Shown in pieces: positions 36,104 through 45,581 of a DNA stretch of 64,000 nucleotides. The notes beneath the pieces are model-generated. The model worked only from the letters and a program-made list of their open reading frames with translations. It had not been told where the DNA came from and searched no databases. The position numbers and the translations under genes were made by a program. The stretch is from CAWDDA01 sp963813345 (GTDB taxonomy: Bacteria > Acidobacteriota > Blastocatellia > RBC074), in contig CAWEYR010000033.1 in the NCBI GenBank assembly GCA_963813345.1, positions 62,001-126,000 on the forward strand. The letters are read 5' to 3'. Position 1 is the first letter of the stretch, and every line of letters starts with the position of its first letter.

Positions 36104-37813
36104 ATGCCTGACAAGGATCTCCAGTCAGTTCAGGTCGCGCGCGATCTCGTAGAAGCTGCTCACCACGCGCAAACAGTTGTTGCATCGTTTGACCAGGCAA
36201 AGATTGACGAGATCTGCAATGCCATCGCCAAAGCGGCCGAGACCGAATCGATGCGTCTCGCCACTCTCGCGCACGAAGAGACCGGATACGGCAACGCTCC
36301 GGACAAGAACGTCAAGAATCTCTTCTCTGCTGTTCAGGTCCACAACTACTTCAAAGGACTGCGCACGGTCGGCGTAGTTCGCGAAACGGAATCGGTGGTT
36401 GAGATCGCGGCGCCACGCGGCGTCGTCGCAGCCATAATTCCATCCACCAATCCAACTTCCACTGCAATCTTCAAGATTCTGATTGCCATAAAATCGCGCA
36501 ATACGATCGTTCTCAGTCCGCACCCTTCAGCCACTCGATGCGTTGTTGAGACGGCGAAAGTAATGCGCGACGCCGGCGTCAAAGCTGGACTTCCAGCTGA
36601 GGCAATTGGCTGCATCGAGCTCAGCACAATTGAAGGCACCGAAGCCTTGATGAAACACAAGCTGACGGCAGTCATCCTCGCGACTGGAGGACTTGGTCTT
36701 GTGCGTGCCGCTTATTCGTCAGGCAAACCGGCTTTCGGCGTCGGGCCAGGGAACGTACCCGCTTTTGTTGAGCGTACCGCTGATGTAAGCAAGGCCGTGC
36801 GCGACATTCTTGCGGGAACGTGCTTTGACTACGGCACGATCTGCGCCTCGGAACAGGCTGTGGTTGTCGACGCATCAATCGAAAGCGCAGTTCGCGCGGA
36901 GTTCGCGAGTCAAGGCGCTGTCTTCCTGACGCCGGCACAAGCGGATCAGCTGGCGAAACTCGTGGTTACACCACAGCGATCATTGAATCCGAAGATCGTG
37001 GGCAAACCCGCCACGACAATAGCTGAATGGGCGGGAATCAGCGTACCGCCGGGAACGCGATGCCTGATTGCTGAACCTGGAGGCGTTGGCCGCGATTTTC
37101 CTCTCTCGATCGAGAAGCTTTCTCCGATCCTGGCCTTTTACAGTGCCAACGGGCTTGAAGAAGGTGCCCGCCTTTGCGATCAGATACTCCACTATGGCGG
37201 AATGGGGCATACAGCATCGATTCATACGCGGGACCGCAACGCGGCGCTGCATTATGGCGCGCTGATGCCGGCCGCGCGTGTAGTCGTCAATACGCCATCA
37301 ACTCACGGCGCGATCGGGTTTTCAACGGCGCTCGCTCCATCGATGACTCTCGGTTGCGGATCCTGGGGTGGCAACGTTACCTCGGACAATATCTCGCCGC
37401 TTCATCTCATGGACATCAAGCGGGTCGCATTCGAGGTCAGACCCGTCACGTCGGCGAACGTTGCCGGTCAGAGCGCAACAATCGCGGCGCCGATGGCTGG
37501 AGGTCCGCCGATCCAGCCGATGCAAGCGCCAACGCCGGAGCCCGCACGACCCGCGGTGCGAACTGTCGATCGCGCTGCAATCGCAGCCCTCGTAGATAAG
37601 TTTCTCTCCGAACGAAAGCCGGCGACGGCAGCGGAGCCGAGCCCAGGTCCGGCGGCTTCAAATGGCCGCGTCGGAGTCGATTTTGTGTGCGAGGATGACG
37701 TGCGACGGGCGATCCAGAAGGGCGAAAAGATCTACGTCAACGCAAAGACGATCATTACTCCTGCCGCTCGCGAGCTCGGCGATACTCGTGAAGTATTCGC
37801 TAAGGTGTCATAG
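36104..37813 (+). CDS. CoA-acylating aldehyde dehydrogenase, microcompartment-associated
   Basis: A 569-residue enzyme converting an aldehyde and CoA to acyl-CoA with NAD+. The aldehyde dehydrogenase domain covers residues 1 to about 450; the catalytic Cys247 is in FDYGTICASEQA, with IIPSTNPTSTAIFK near 112-124 and HTASIHTRD near 369. This is the EutE/PduP type. Residues 450-569 are an extension: a Pro/Ala linker, a short amphipathic helix RTVDRAAIAALVDKFLSERK (487-506) like the encapsulation peptides of cargo enzymes, another linker, and a final segment with CEDDVRRAIQKGEKIYV and TIITPAARELGD. It starts 12 bases after the shell gene, so they are one operon. Intact frame. Confidence 0.92.
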   Translation: MPDKDLQSVQVARDLVEAAHHAQTVVASFDQAKIDEICNAIAKAAETESMRLATLAHEETGYGNAPDKNVKNLFSAVQVHNYFKGLRTVGVVRETESVVEIAAPRGVVAAIIPSTNPTSTAIFKILIAIKSRNTIVLSPHPSATRCVVETAKVMRDAGVKAGLPAEAIGCIELSTIEGTEALMKHKLTAVILATGGLGLVRAAYSSGKPAFGVGPGNVPAFVERTADVSKAVRDILAGTCFDYGTICASEQAVVVDASIESAVRAEFASQGAVFLTPAQADQLAKLVVTPQRSLNPKIVGKPATTIAEWAGISVPPGTRCLIAEPGGVGRDFPLSIEKLSPILAFYSANGLEEGARLCDQILHYGGMGHTASIHTRDRNAALHYGALMPAARVVVNTPSTHGAIGFSTALAPSMTLGCGSWGGNVTSDNISPLHLMDIKRVAFEVRPVTSANVAGQSATIAAPMAGGPPIQPMQAPTPEPARPAVRTVDRAAIAALVDKFLSERKPATAAEPSPGPAASNGRVGVDFVCEDDVRRAIQKGEKIYVNAKTIITPAARELGDTREVFAKVS

Positions 37814-37859
37814 GCAGTCAGAGGCTGCTGCCAACAATTCTTCGTTGAAGGAAGCCTGC

Positions 37860-38156
37860 CTATGGCTTCAAGGTGTCTTGTGCCCCGTGCATCACACGTA
37901 GCACATAGACGTTTTCGTCGTCGATAATAAAAAGAATCCGGTACTTGTCGAAGAGAAGATGCCGGATCTCAGTTGAGAAAGTTTTACTTTCTGGCGCTAG
38001 AGGGCACCGAAGTGGAAAGTCTTGAAGACTCTCGATCGTCTCAGTGATTTCGAAGTACCAAATCGCGGCCCGCTCTGTCGAATATTGAGCAATCCAACGA
38101 GCCGCTTCTTTTAGATCGCCTTCTGCCTCATCTGTAACGATAACGTTGAAGCTCAC
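37860..38156 (-). CDS. ParE/RelE-type toxin
   Basis: A 98-residue protein with the RelE/ParE fold: NVIVTDEAEGDLKEAARWIA, then FPLRCPLAPESKTF and IRHLLFDKYRILFIIDDENV. Such toxins act on ribosome-bound mRNA or on gyrase; sequence does not say which. It overlaps the antitoxin gene by four bases, typical of a toxin-antitoxin operon. Complete. Confidence 0.9.
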   Translation of the reverse strand: MSFNVIVTDEAEGDLKEAARWIAQYSTERAAIWYFEITETIESLQDFPLRCPLAPESKTFSTEIRHLLFDKYRILFIIDDENVYVLRVMHGAQDTLKP

Positions 38157-38452
38157 CTCTTTGTCCCGTTTGCATTCGCTGGGACGTTGAGAATTCCTCG
38201 TATTTCTTCCAGCACTTCTTGAGCTGGTCTTCCTTTTCCTCTCCTTGCATTTGCCAGGGCCCGGAGCGTTCTTGATTCCTCAACCGCTTCCAACATTTCC
38301 TGATAGCTCTCTACATCCTGCACAACGACTTCGGCCTTGCCGTTCACTGTCAAAATGAGTGGGCGGCCTGTGAGCTTCAATTGCTCCATATATTCCGCGG
38401 TGTTTCGCTTGAAGTCCGTGAGCGACTGAATATCTTTCTTGATGTCAAACAT
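38153..38452 (-). CDS. Phd/YefM-type antitoxin
   Basis: A 99-residue protein. The N-terminal Phd/YefM DNA-binding fold is visible in LTDFKRNTAEYMEQLKLTGR and PLILTVNGKAEVVVQDVESY; the C-terminal part, which would wrap the toxin, has ARRGKGRPAQEVLEEIRGIL. Ribosome site AGAGGTG. As in other such pairs, the antitoxin precedes the toxin and probably represses its own promoter. Confidence 0.9.
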   Translation of the reverse strand: MFDIKKDIQSLTDFKRNTAEYMEQLKLTGRPLILTVNGKAEVVVQDVESYQEMLEAVEESRTLRALANARRGKGRPAQEVLEEIRGILNVPANANGTKR

Positions 38453-38539
38453 ATCGCACCTCTTTAAATCCTATTTCACATTTAATTAGATGCTCTCATA
38501 AGCTACCGCCATTTGCCAAGTGCTACGAAGCGACGCAAC

Positions 38540-38615
38540 CCGCTGCCGCTGCGCGGCAGCGGCAAGCTAAAGCTTGAACTCAAACCCAATAGGTTTGAGT
38601 TCACACTTCAGTGTG
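38540..38615. repeat. Cluster of three hairpins with partial family C core
   Basis: First, CCGCTGCCGCTGCGCGGCAGCGG (palindrome, 38540-38562). Second, CAAGCTAAAGCTTGAACTC, the family C core. Third, GAACTCAAACC-CAATA-GGTTTGAGTTC (11-bp stem) and then CACACTTCAGTGTG. It lies between the antitoxin promoter and the end of the enolase-family gene and may end its transcript. Confidence 0.7.
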
Positions 38616-38618
38616 GCG

Positions 38619-40053
38619 TTAGAAGCCGGCAATCGCAGCGACCCCAAGTCCCGGTCCAGTCAGCTCTCGAAGTCCGCAATGTTCCGTCTTTAACATCAAA
38701 GATTCCAGGATAGCGTGATCGCCATGGGGCGTTGGCTGCTGGCATGTATTGTCGCGCGTTGGCTTCCAGTCCAGCGACGCCGGGAACATGCGCCGCAATC
38801 CCTACTGAATGGATCAGCGATGCGCCGGGACAGGTCAGGTCCTGCACGGTGAGAAACATTTTGTATTTCTGAGATGCGGCTGCCATGAGCACCGTGTGAC
38901 TTTGGCCCTTGCAGGCCTTGAGGGCCACTCCTGTGTAACCGAGCTCGCGTGCAAGCAGAAGGCTTTCAAGGTCAGTCAGAGATTCGTCGACTACCACCGG
39001 ACGCAGCTTCGCTGCGTCATGCATCGAATTTGCCGGATTTGATTTGAGGTCGCGCGCTGTCGGCTGTTCGAGATACAGGATTCGCTCAAATCCTGACGGA
39101 GCGAGCTCTTTCACCTTTCGGAGGAAAGTGAGGACATATTCAACGTTCGGGCATCGCTCGTTGAAGTCGACGCAGTATTGCCAGTTAACATTGGGCCTGG
39201 TTTCCGTGGCGACCCGATCGATCGCAACGACTCGGTTGATATCCCACTCAAGGTTCTCTCCCTGCAGCTTGATCTTGATGTGAGTCAGGCCATTGAATCG
39301 AATCCACTCGGCTAGAGTTTCAGGCAGACCATCGTTCAGTCTTTCTTTCAGCTCGGAAGCAAGGACTGCATCCGATCCGCCGACCGAATGAAACATCGCG
39401 ATTCGTGGTGCTGGAGCGGCTTTGAGGTAGCGGTCGGGCCATTCTCCCTTGAATTCGCCGCTCAGGAATGCCGAAAGATCCCGAGAGAGAAGATCTGAAC
39501 CATACGTCCGATAGCAGCTCTTTCCGTGCACTCGTCCGAAACCGTCATGGATGGCGGCATCAAGTGCACTTCCAGTCACCAGCGTACACAACGGGGGAAT
39601 CGGCGACGACAGGTTGAGTTCCTTCGAAAGTTCTTTTGCCGCACGAAGGAACTGAGGCTCAAGCAGTGCGTGCAGGTCGAGCGGATGACCGAACTCTTTG
39701 CATTCATTTGTAATTGAGACAATGCGCTCCGAAAGCCGTTTCATCGCGGTGAGAGTAGTGTCATATGACATTTCGCGCGAAGGGAAAGACCATACGTTGC
39801 CAAGGGGCATCGAGCCAATTCCGCGCGACTCTTTTCCATTGCGAGTGCGGACGCGACAACTGACGTTGAGAATGGTCGCGCGATCGACAGGCACGCCTCC
39901 AAACTTGTAAGGCGATCGATATCGAAACTCCTCGTACTTAGTCGTTACTTCTTCAATTCGAATGTCTGTTGAACGAGGAACGGCGATGTAGTGGGCGCCC
40001 GCTATGGAAGCGCCCAGGCCACCCAAAAATGCTCGTCGAGTCACTTCGTGCAT
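38619..40053 (-). CDS. Enolase-superfamily protein with Tat signal (frame broken near 38667)
   Basis: About 478 residues. It starts with a twin-arginine signal (TRRAFLGGLGASIAGAH), then a mandelate racemase/muconate lactonising enzyme-like fold. Active-site-like strands: HIKIKLQGENLEWDINRV (Lys pair), NWQYCVDFNERCPNVEY, ILYLEQPTARD and RPVVVDESLTDLES. These supply the metal-binding Asp/Glu residues at the ends of barrel strands. Near 38667 one base must be removed; the end then reads ELTGPGLGVAAIAGF and stops at 38619. Substrate unknown: dehydratase, racemase and epimerase relatives exist. Export by Tat suggests a folded, metal-bound enzyme outside the cytoplasm. Confidence 0.82.
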
Positions 40054-40099
40054 TTGACCACTGACCTCACCGACTTCTTCCCCGATTCTCGGTCATAGC

Positions 40100-41505
40100 T
40101 CAATCACTTCTCAAGTGAGGGTTAGCGGCTGCAAGAAGAAGTCTGTCTTTAGCGGGGAGAATGGCCAGCATTCTCTCGAGCTCTGTGTGACTGATTAATG
40201 CATAGCGCAGCCTTCCTTCATTGGTAACCGGCAGGAGGTCGAAACCTGTCAGAGTTCCGGGAAGCCGGCGGATGAGCCACCAGTGCGTGCAAATCGGGTT
40301 TTGCATCAATTCGGTTCTGTGCGGCGACACCCAGAATGTGCGTGACAATGAACTGGTCTCCGTGGGGCGCGACGATGAATGACCCGATTGGAACCGAGGG
40401 TGCCATCTTTCGAAGACCTGCGATGAGAATTGATCGCCGCGAGAGGAAATCCATTTCGAGACCTTTCGGAATCGGACGGCTCATATTAACAAGGGCAAAG
40501 GCAAGCAAAAGCACTACACAGGCAATTGTGATTTGCCGAGATCGCGAGACCGTCCTGACGATCAGGATCGGAAGCATAACTGCAATCTGGACGTGAGCCA
40601 GTAAGCTTAACCGTCCCCCGATCGAATCGAGACTCGTCGCCCGATCAAGAAATGGATTCAGCGTAACCGCAAGAGCCAGAACACCGGCGATCTTGGCAAT
40701 AGATCTGTCGTGGAAAGGCAGAAGAGCGCAGCGATCCCCAGTACTACCAGTTCAAATGTTGCTGGTCCCTGAAACGGATTCTCAAGTCCGGTAGTTCTGC
40801 CGTGCACAAACCACGTTACTGTCCACAAACCCGCTATGACAGCTGCAATCGAGAGGATGGTCAGCTTGCGTGAAAAGCGCGAGATCGCGAGGAGCAGGAG
40901 CAGAATCAAAGCAATACACGCAACGATGGGCCAGCTCGACCTGTGGCTGCGATTGCGCAAACGACCAGTAGCGCTGATACCAATTTGGAGTGCGGGGACT
41001 TGTCACCGCTTTTGTTTCGCAGAAAGAACACTGCCCAAACAAGAAAAGCCAGCGCCGCAAGATTGCTGATGAACTCGGAAATGAAATACAGATGAGAATT
41101 GGAAGAGTAGATCAGACCGGCAGCAGTAACACCCGCAGCAGTATTGCCGGTTACTTCCCGAGTGAACGCGTAAGCACCAAAGGCAAGAGTCGCGAGGAGA
41201 AGCATCGCACCAATCTTGATGGCCACGACCGGATCTCCCAGCGCGATCGATAGCGGAACCAGCAAACCAAAAGCCAGTGGATAAGCGCTTGAGTAATAGA
41301 GTGAGCCGGTCGACGAAAGCGAACTGATCTGATTGACGTAGTAGTAGCCATCAGTTCCAACAGCAATCGGGAAAGCAAAGAGTAAATGGAGATCGCGGAC
41401 GACGAAGACTGCGATGATGATACTTATCAGATTCCGGGCATGTAGTACGGGCTTTAGCCGGAAGATTCCGCCTGAAGGCGGTACTACATGCCCTGAATTC
41501 TCCAC
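40100..41505 (-). CDS. Polytopic membrane protein (three frame breaks)
   Basis: Four overlapping frames, read in order, give one membrane protein of about 465 residues: LISIIIAVFVVRDLHLLFAF and DGYYYVNQISSLSSTGSLYY; WPIVACIALILLLLLAISRF; ITIACVVLLLAFALVNMSRP; and a soluble C-terminal part with HTELERMLAILPAKDRLLL. Breaks lie near 40930, 40650 and 40280. The early DGYYYVNQI text and the layout recall membrane glycosyltransferases (GT39/PMT-like), but no catalytic motif is seen clearly. As written the gene opens with a GTG at 41505 and its first 20 codons come from a family A repeat. Last gene of the 40.1-45.9 kb block. Confidence 0.65.
41436..41493. repeat. Repeat family A copy inside a gene start
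   Basis: Arms GGGCATGTAGTAC (41436-41448) and GTACTACATGCCC (41481-41493) enclose the family A core GGCTTTAGCCGGAAGATTCCGCC. On the minus strand it encodes HVVPPSGGIFRLKPVLHA at the start of the membrane protein frame. Confidence 0.8.
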
Positions 41506-41508
41506 TCT

Positions 41509-42879
41509 CTACGTCTCGCCGCAGGTGTAGACGGGATCGTACGGCATCGTCCAGATCTGTCTTATCTCCCAGGGTATGGTGGTTAGAGGCGGTTGCACGC
41601 AGTAACAGAATGTACATGCCCAATAGGTAACGTTCGAATGCTGTGAGCATTGAGGAGGATTTGCGGGACTGTACTTTGCATTGTTTGGCCGTTGAGAGCT
41701 CCCCTCAAACCCCACGTGGCACGTAAGGGAAAACCCGGAATCATCGCGTGTGATTTCGGGCTCATCATGGCCGCATTCCGCAGAGCAATCCGCGGTTACC
41801 TGACAGAAACCTGTTGTCTTGATGCGTCCCCAATGCTCTCCCCACAAGTGTCCGGTGGTGTCCGTTCCAAACTTTTCGCTCGACTTCTCGGAACGGAAGA
41901 AGCGACAGGGAGCGGGCTCGCCAGGGAGTTCACACGTTGCGGCAGCTGCGATCGCAGTTGCTAGAGAGGAGTTGGATTGTAGACTTGACATTCCAACGCT
42001 ACCTTCGTCGTTTCCCGATCGGCCTGGCTCGCAAGCAGGATAGTCATGTCCCGGGTATCTGAAGCCCGGTTTCCAGCAACATTTCCTGGTGTCAAAACTG
42101 CAAACCAGAGGCGACTCACCGGCGCCCTCTTCAGTCTTTAGCCCGAGAATTGCATCCTTTTTAGCTCCTGTCGGAGCCGGGTTCGATTTGACGGGAGCAC
42201 GATTCTCGTACAGGAGTCGGACCGGCATATTGAAGCCCCCTCCTGAAATGTGATCGACAACCCAGATTTTCGGAGTATCCGAAGTCTCAAAGCCTTCATA
42301 AAAGAGAGCTACTGCGCGGTACCTGCGACTCTTCCCATCAAGGCTCACATTGACTTCGTAGGTCACGTACCGCGTCGTTTTTGGCCGAGGCCCTCCAAGC
42401 ATGTTCAGGGCGTCGCGAAAGGGAACATCGAAGTTCTCAGGAGGATTCGGACCTGAATTCCATTTCACAGGATATGACACCGTCTCGATGGTCTCTCCGT
42501 TTGGTCCCGTTTCATTTACAATCGACTCCCCGGCCGGTAAGACCTCGCCTTTCGGCGGTGTTGCAAGCGTTGAAAACGGAATGTCGAGAATCTCTTCGAT
42601 CAATCCGATCTTGAGAATCTCGATGTCAAATCGCAGATCGTCCGCAGTCCGGTGAACAGTCTGGCGAACGCGTGCCGCTTCCACATTCGAGGCGCGGTTG
42701 TAAAACTCGTACTTCATGTACCCAAGCCTCAAGAACTTCTCCTCGATGGGCATCTTATCCGCCTGGCCCGGAGTCTGGCGCGGGGCCTGACCCGACGCTC
42801 CAATCACAAGCAAAACTTCGAGGGCAAAAACTCCTGCTGCCATAAACATTCCAAAGCGTCTATTCGTCATATTTGTCAC
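41509..42879 (-). CDS. Exported cysteine-rich hypothetical protein (456 aa)
   Basis: Signal peptide at residues about 8-30 (FGMFMAAGVFALEVLLVIG). Residues 40-250 are beta-rich and cysteine-free. From about residue 270 to the end there are some 17 cysteines, in motifs such as CSFDTRKCCW, FCQVTADCSAECGHDE, and WACTFCYCVQPP, and the chain ends YTCGET. No family is recognised. The number and spacing of cysteines suggest a domain held by disulfides outside the cytoplasm. The gene directly follows the DsbA-like gene (6 bases), which makes that protein the likely folding partner. Intact frame. Confidence 0.8.
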   Translation of the reverse strand: MTNMTNRRFGMFMAAGVFALEVLLVIGASGQAPRQTPGQADKMPIEEKFLRLGYMKYEFYNRASNVEAARVRQTVHRTADDLRFDIEILKIGLIEEILDIPFSTLATPPKGEVLPAGESIVNETGPNGETIETVSYPVKWNSGPNPPENFDVPFRDALNMLGGPRPKTTRYVTYEVNVSLDGKSRRYRAVALFYEGFETSDTPKIWVVDHISGGGFNMPVRLLYENRAPVKSNPAPTGAKKDAILGLKTEEGAGESPLVCSFDTRKCCWKPGFRYPGHDYPACEPGRSGNDEGSVGMSSLQSNSSLATAIAAAATCELPGEPAPCRFFRSEKSSEKFGTDTTGHLWGEHWGRIKTTGFCQVTADCSAECGHDEPEITRDDSGFSLTCHVGFEGSSQRPNNAKYSPANPPQCSQHSNVTYWACTFCYCVQPPLTTIPWEIRQIWTMPYDPVYTCGET

Positions 42880-42885
42880 CTCGTT

Positions 42886-43956
42886 TCACTGTGCACCTCG
42901 TGGTCGTTCGCTCTGAGCGCGAATCTCGTTATCGATCTCATCCTTCAGAGATTCATATGTACTGAAGCCCTTAAGATTTTTTCCGTTGAGCACGAACGAT
43001 GGAGTCGCGTCAATTCCGGCATTTCTCGCCTCTCTCATGTTCCCCAGAACAACGTTGGCTGCATCATCCGATACTCGACACTTCTCAAAGACTGTCAGGT
43101 CCAGGTCGAGCGCTTCCGCCTGGCGCCTGAGCTCCTTTTCACTCAGTTCCGTGGCATCGAACAGGCGATCAGCGTAATCCCAGAATCTTTCCTGGCGTCC
43201 GGCACATTCTGCTGCCACCGCGGCCGCGAAGGCTCTCCGATGGCTCGGAAGTGGCAGATACTTGTAAACAATCCTCAGCGTTCGGCCATACTCTTTCGCC
43301 GCTCGTTGAATCGATTCGTGAGCTCGCCGACAGTAAGGACACTCGAAATCTGTGTAGACTACCAATACTGCCGGCGCGTCCTTTGCAGCAATGGCGTTTC
43401 CCGTGACAGTTGCCGATCGAGCTGCGAGAACCGATTCGCCATCCCTGATCTCAACTTTGGCTTCGCGACGCAATTCAGCCACAGCCGTCCTTAGCGCAAT
43501 CACCTTTCGTTGAGCTTCGATTTGGAGTTTCAAGAGAGCCCTGGCTTCAGCTTCGTTCACAATCCCGAGCGACCGGCCGGTCTCGAGATACTCGCGCTCG
43601 ACATCCACTGCCTTAACCTCGATCGTCGATGGAACAAGACTTCTCAGCAGCTCATCGAGTGTCGTGCCTCGACTCTCCGCTTCAAGCTCAAGCACTGCCC
43701 GCGTAATCAGAGTCTCAAGACCGGCCTTTTTCAGCGCTTCGAAACGTTCTCGAAGCGATCGCATTTCCAGCGGAAAAAGTGCTTCTACATCTCTCGCCCT
43801 GATCTCTTTGCGGCCGGCAACAACGGCCAGAATGGGGTTCTCCGCCTGCAGCGGACTTTTTTGCTGCGCCTTAACATCTGCTACTGGTCCGTAAGTCTGC
43901 AATATTGAAAATGCAGTCGCCAATGCAAAAAGCAATCTCGTGCGTATATGTCGCAT
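42886..43956 (-). CDS. DsbA/thioredoxin-fold oxidoreductase with SurA-like N-terminal part
   Basis: A 356-residue exported protein: signal peptide to about residue 30, a SurA/peptidyl-prolyl-isomerase-like helical region (about 40-160: VAGRKEIRARDVEALFPLEM), and a thioredoxin_4 domain with the redox motif Cys206-Pro-Tyr-Cys209 in YTDFECPYCRRAH, followed by RIVYKYLPLPSHRRA and DATPSFVLNGK with the cis-proline. It makes or rearranges disulfide bonds in the periplasm. The N-terminal region resembles proteins where a chaperone-like domain is joined to a thiol oxidase. Neighbours on both sides are cysteine-rich. Intact. Confidence 0.88.
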   Translation of the reverse strand: MRHIRTRLLFALATAFSILQTYGPVADVKAQQKSPLQAENPILAVVAGRKEIRARDVEALFPLEMRSLRERFEALKKAGLETLITRAVLELEAESRGTTLDELLRSLVPSTIEVKAVDVEREYLETGRSLGIVNEAEARALLKLQIEAQRKVIALRTAVAELRREAKVEIRDGESVLAARSATVTGNAIAAKDAPAVLVVYTDFECPYCRRAHESIQRAAKEYGRTLRIVYKYLPLPSHRRAFAAAVAAECAGRQERFWDYADRLFDATELSEKELRRQAEALDLDLTVFEKCRVSDDAANVVLGNMREARNAGIDATPSFVLNGKNLKGFSTYESLKDEIDNEIRAQSERPRGAQ

Positions 43957-43994
43957 CTCTCCTTACACCACTCCCTTCCTTCAGTAACTTGATA

Positions 43995-45556
43995 TCAACG
44001 AATCATCTCTGCAATCGCCAGCCTTCCTGCTCGAATCGCTCGCGCTTTGGCGTCGAGACCGAACTTATCGCGGGCCCGAATCGATGCACCATGCTCGAGC
44101 AGCAGTTTGACTGCGGCCTCGTCGCCCAGCTCGGACGCCATTATTAGCGGGGTGAGTCCCTGACGGTCACGCTGTTCAATTGACGCTCCGCGCTCAAGGA
44201 GCAACCTGGCAACGGATGTCTGACGCGACCTTATTGCGGCCGCGAGGGCACTCTGACCATTCACGTCACCGAGCGTCATATCGGCTCCCGCATCAAGAAG
44301 TGCACCGACGATTTCAGCCTTTCCGTTCCGGACAGCAAGGATCAGCGGAGTCTGACCAAACCGGTCGTTGATGTCGGGGTTTGCACGATGGGAAAGTAGC
44401 ATCCTGGTTGCCTCGAGGTCGCCGCTACGCGCTGCAACGAGCAGCGCCGTTTCCCGGTTAGAGTCGACGGAGTTCGAGTCAGCGCCGTTCTCTAAAAGCA
44501 ATCTCAGTAGCTCGGGTCGTGAACGTGCCGCCACAGCAGCGACAAGCGGCGTCCGGCCATCACGTTCTCGCCTGGCGTTTACCGGAACGCCAAGCCCGAG
44601 AAGGATGCGAACAATGTTGAGATCGCCACGAACCGCCGCCAGATGCAGCGCAGATGGACCAACGTTGCCGTTGTGCTCCCGTTCGAGCATCCCGTGCGAA
44701 GCCAGAATCTTGAGCGCCTCGACATCCTTCGTTTCTACTGCCATCACAACCGGATCGACCACGCGCTCAGAGTTCGTGTGAACGTTCTCCACGTCGCGAC
44801 CGGCTCCCCATTCGAGGAGAGCGGACAGGCACTCGTAACACTTGCGCGCGATCGCGAGTGTCAATTCCGTTGTCGTCAACGAGTCTCCCCGAAACTTTGA
44901 AAGGAGCTCGCGGACCAGGCTGACGTTTCTTGCGCTTATCGCGTACGAAAGTGCGCTGAACCCCGCGTTATTCACTTTTTCCAGGCTGGCGCCCTTCTCG
45001 ATCAGCAGCTCGCACCGCCCTGGTATGACCAGCCATTGAGGCGAGCATGAGCGCAGTGACTCCCTCGCGATCGACAGCATCAATGTATTCATGTACTCGC
45101 GCCGGCGTTCCGTACCTCGAGCGCCGTCAGAAGCCGGTCGATAATTTCGTGATGTCCCTTGAACGCGGCCCACATCAGTGCAGTCCGCCCCCGGATGCAC
45201 CTGTCCTCGATGCGAGCGCCGTGTTCGAGGAGGATCGACACAACGCTCGAATGCCCGCCTAAACTCGCAACAGAAAGTATCGGAGTAGTCTCGGGATCAC
45301 CCGGCACTCTGCCACGCGCGTCGGCACCCAGACGAAGATGACAAAGTACCGCGGCGGCATCACCCTTTCTCACGGACACCGCCAGACTATCCTGGCCGCA
45401 CTCCTTCAACTTGCCCGCGCCAATTGCTCGCCGGCTGAGGTTCTCGCAGCTCCAGTGCTGGCCAGCGATAGTCGCAATAATGACCAGTATCACTCCGCTC
45501 ACTACAGCCAGAACGAGCGCTCTTTTGCTTACCGGCCCCAAAACATGCCGTTTCAC
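43995..45556 (-). CDS. Membrane-anchored ankyrin-repeat protein (breaks near 45110 and 45020)
   Basis: About 520 residues. A GTG at 45556 with a G-rich ribosome site (GGGCAGGGTG) is the probable start, followed by one membrane segment (RALVLAVVSGVILVIIATIA) and then at least ten ankyrin repeats, e.g. ALHLAAVRGDLNIVRILLGL, TALLVAARSGDLEATRMLLS and TPLILAVRNGKAEIVGALLD. Between 45110 and 45020 the frame changes twice; the missing text is VDREGVTALMLASMAGHTRAV. The ankyrin part would face the periplasm if the segment is a signal anchor. Ankyrin arrays bind proteins; no enzyme domain. Confidence 0.85.
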
Positions 45557-45581
45557 CTCAAACACCCTGCCCCTCTCTTCG

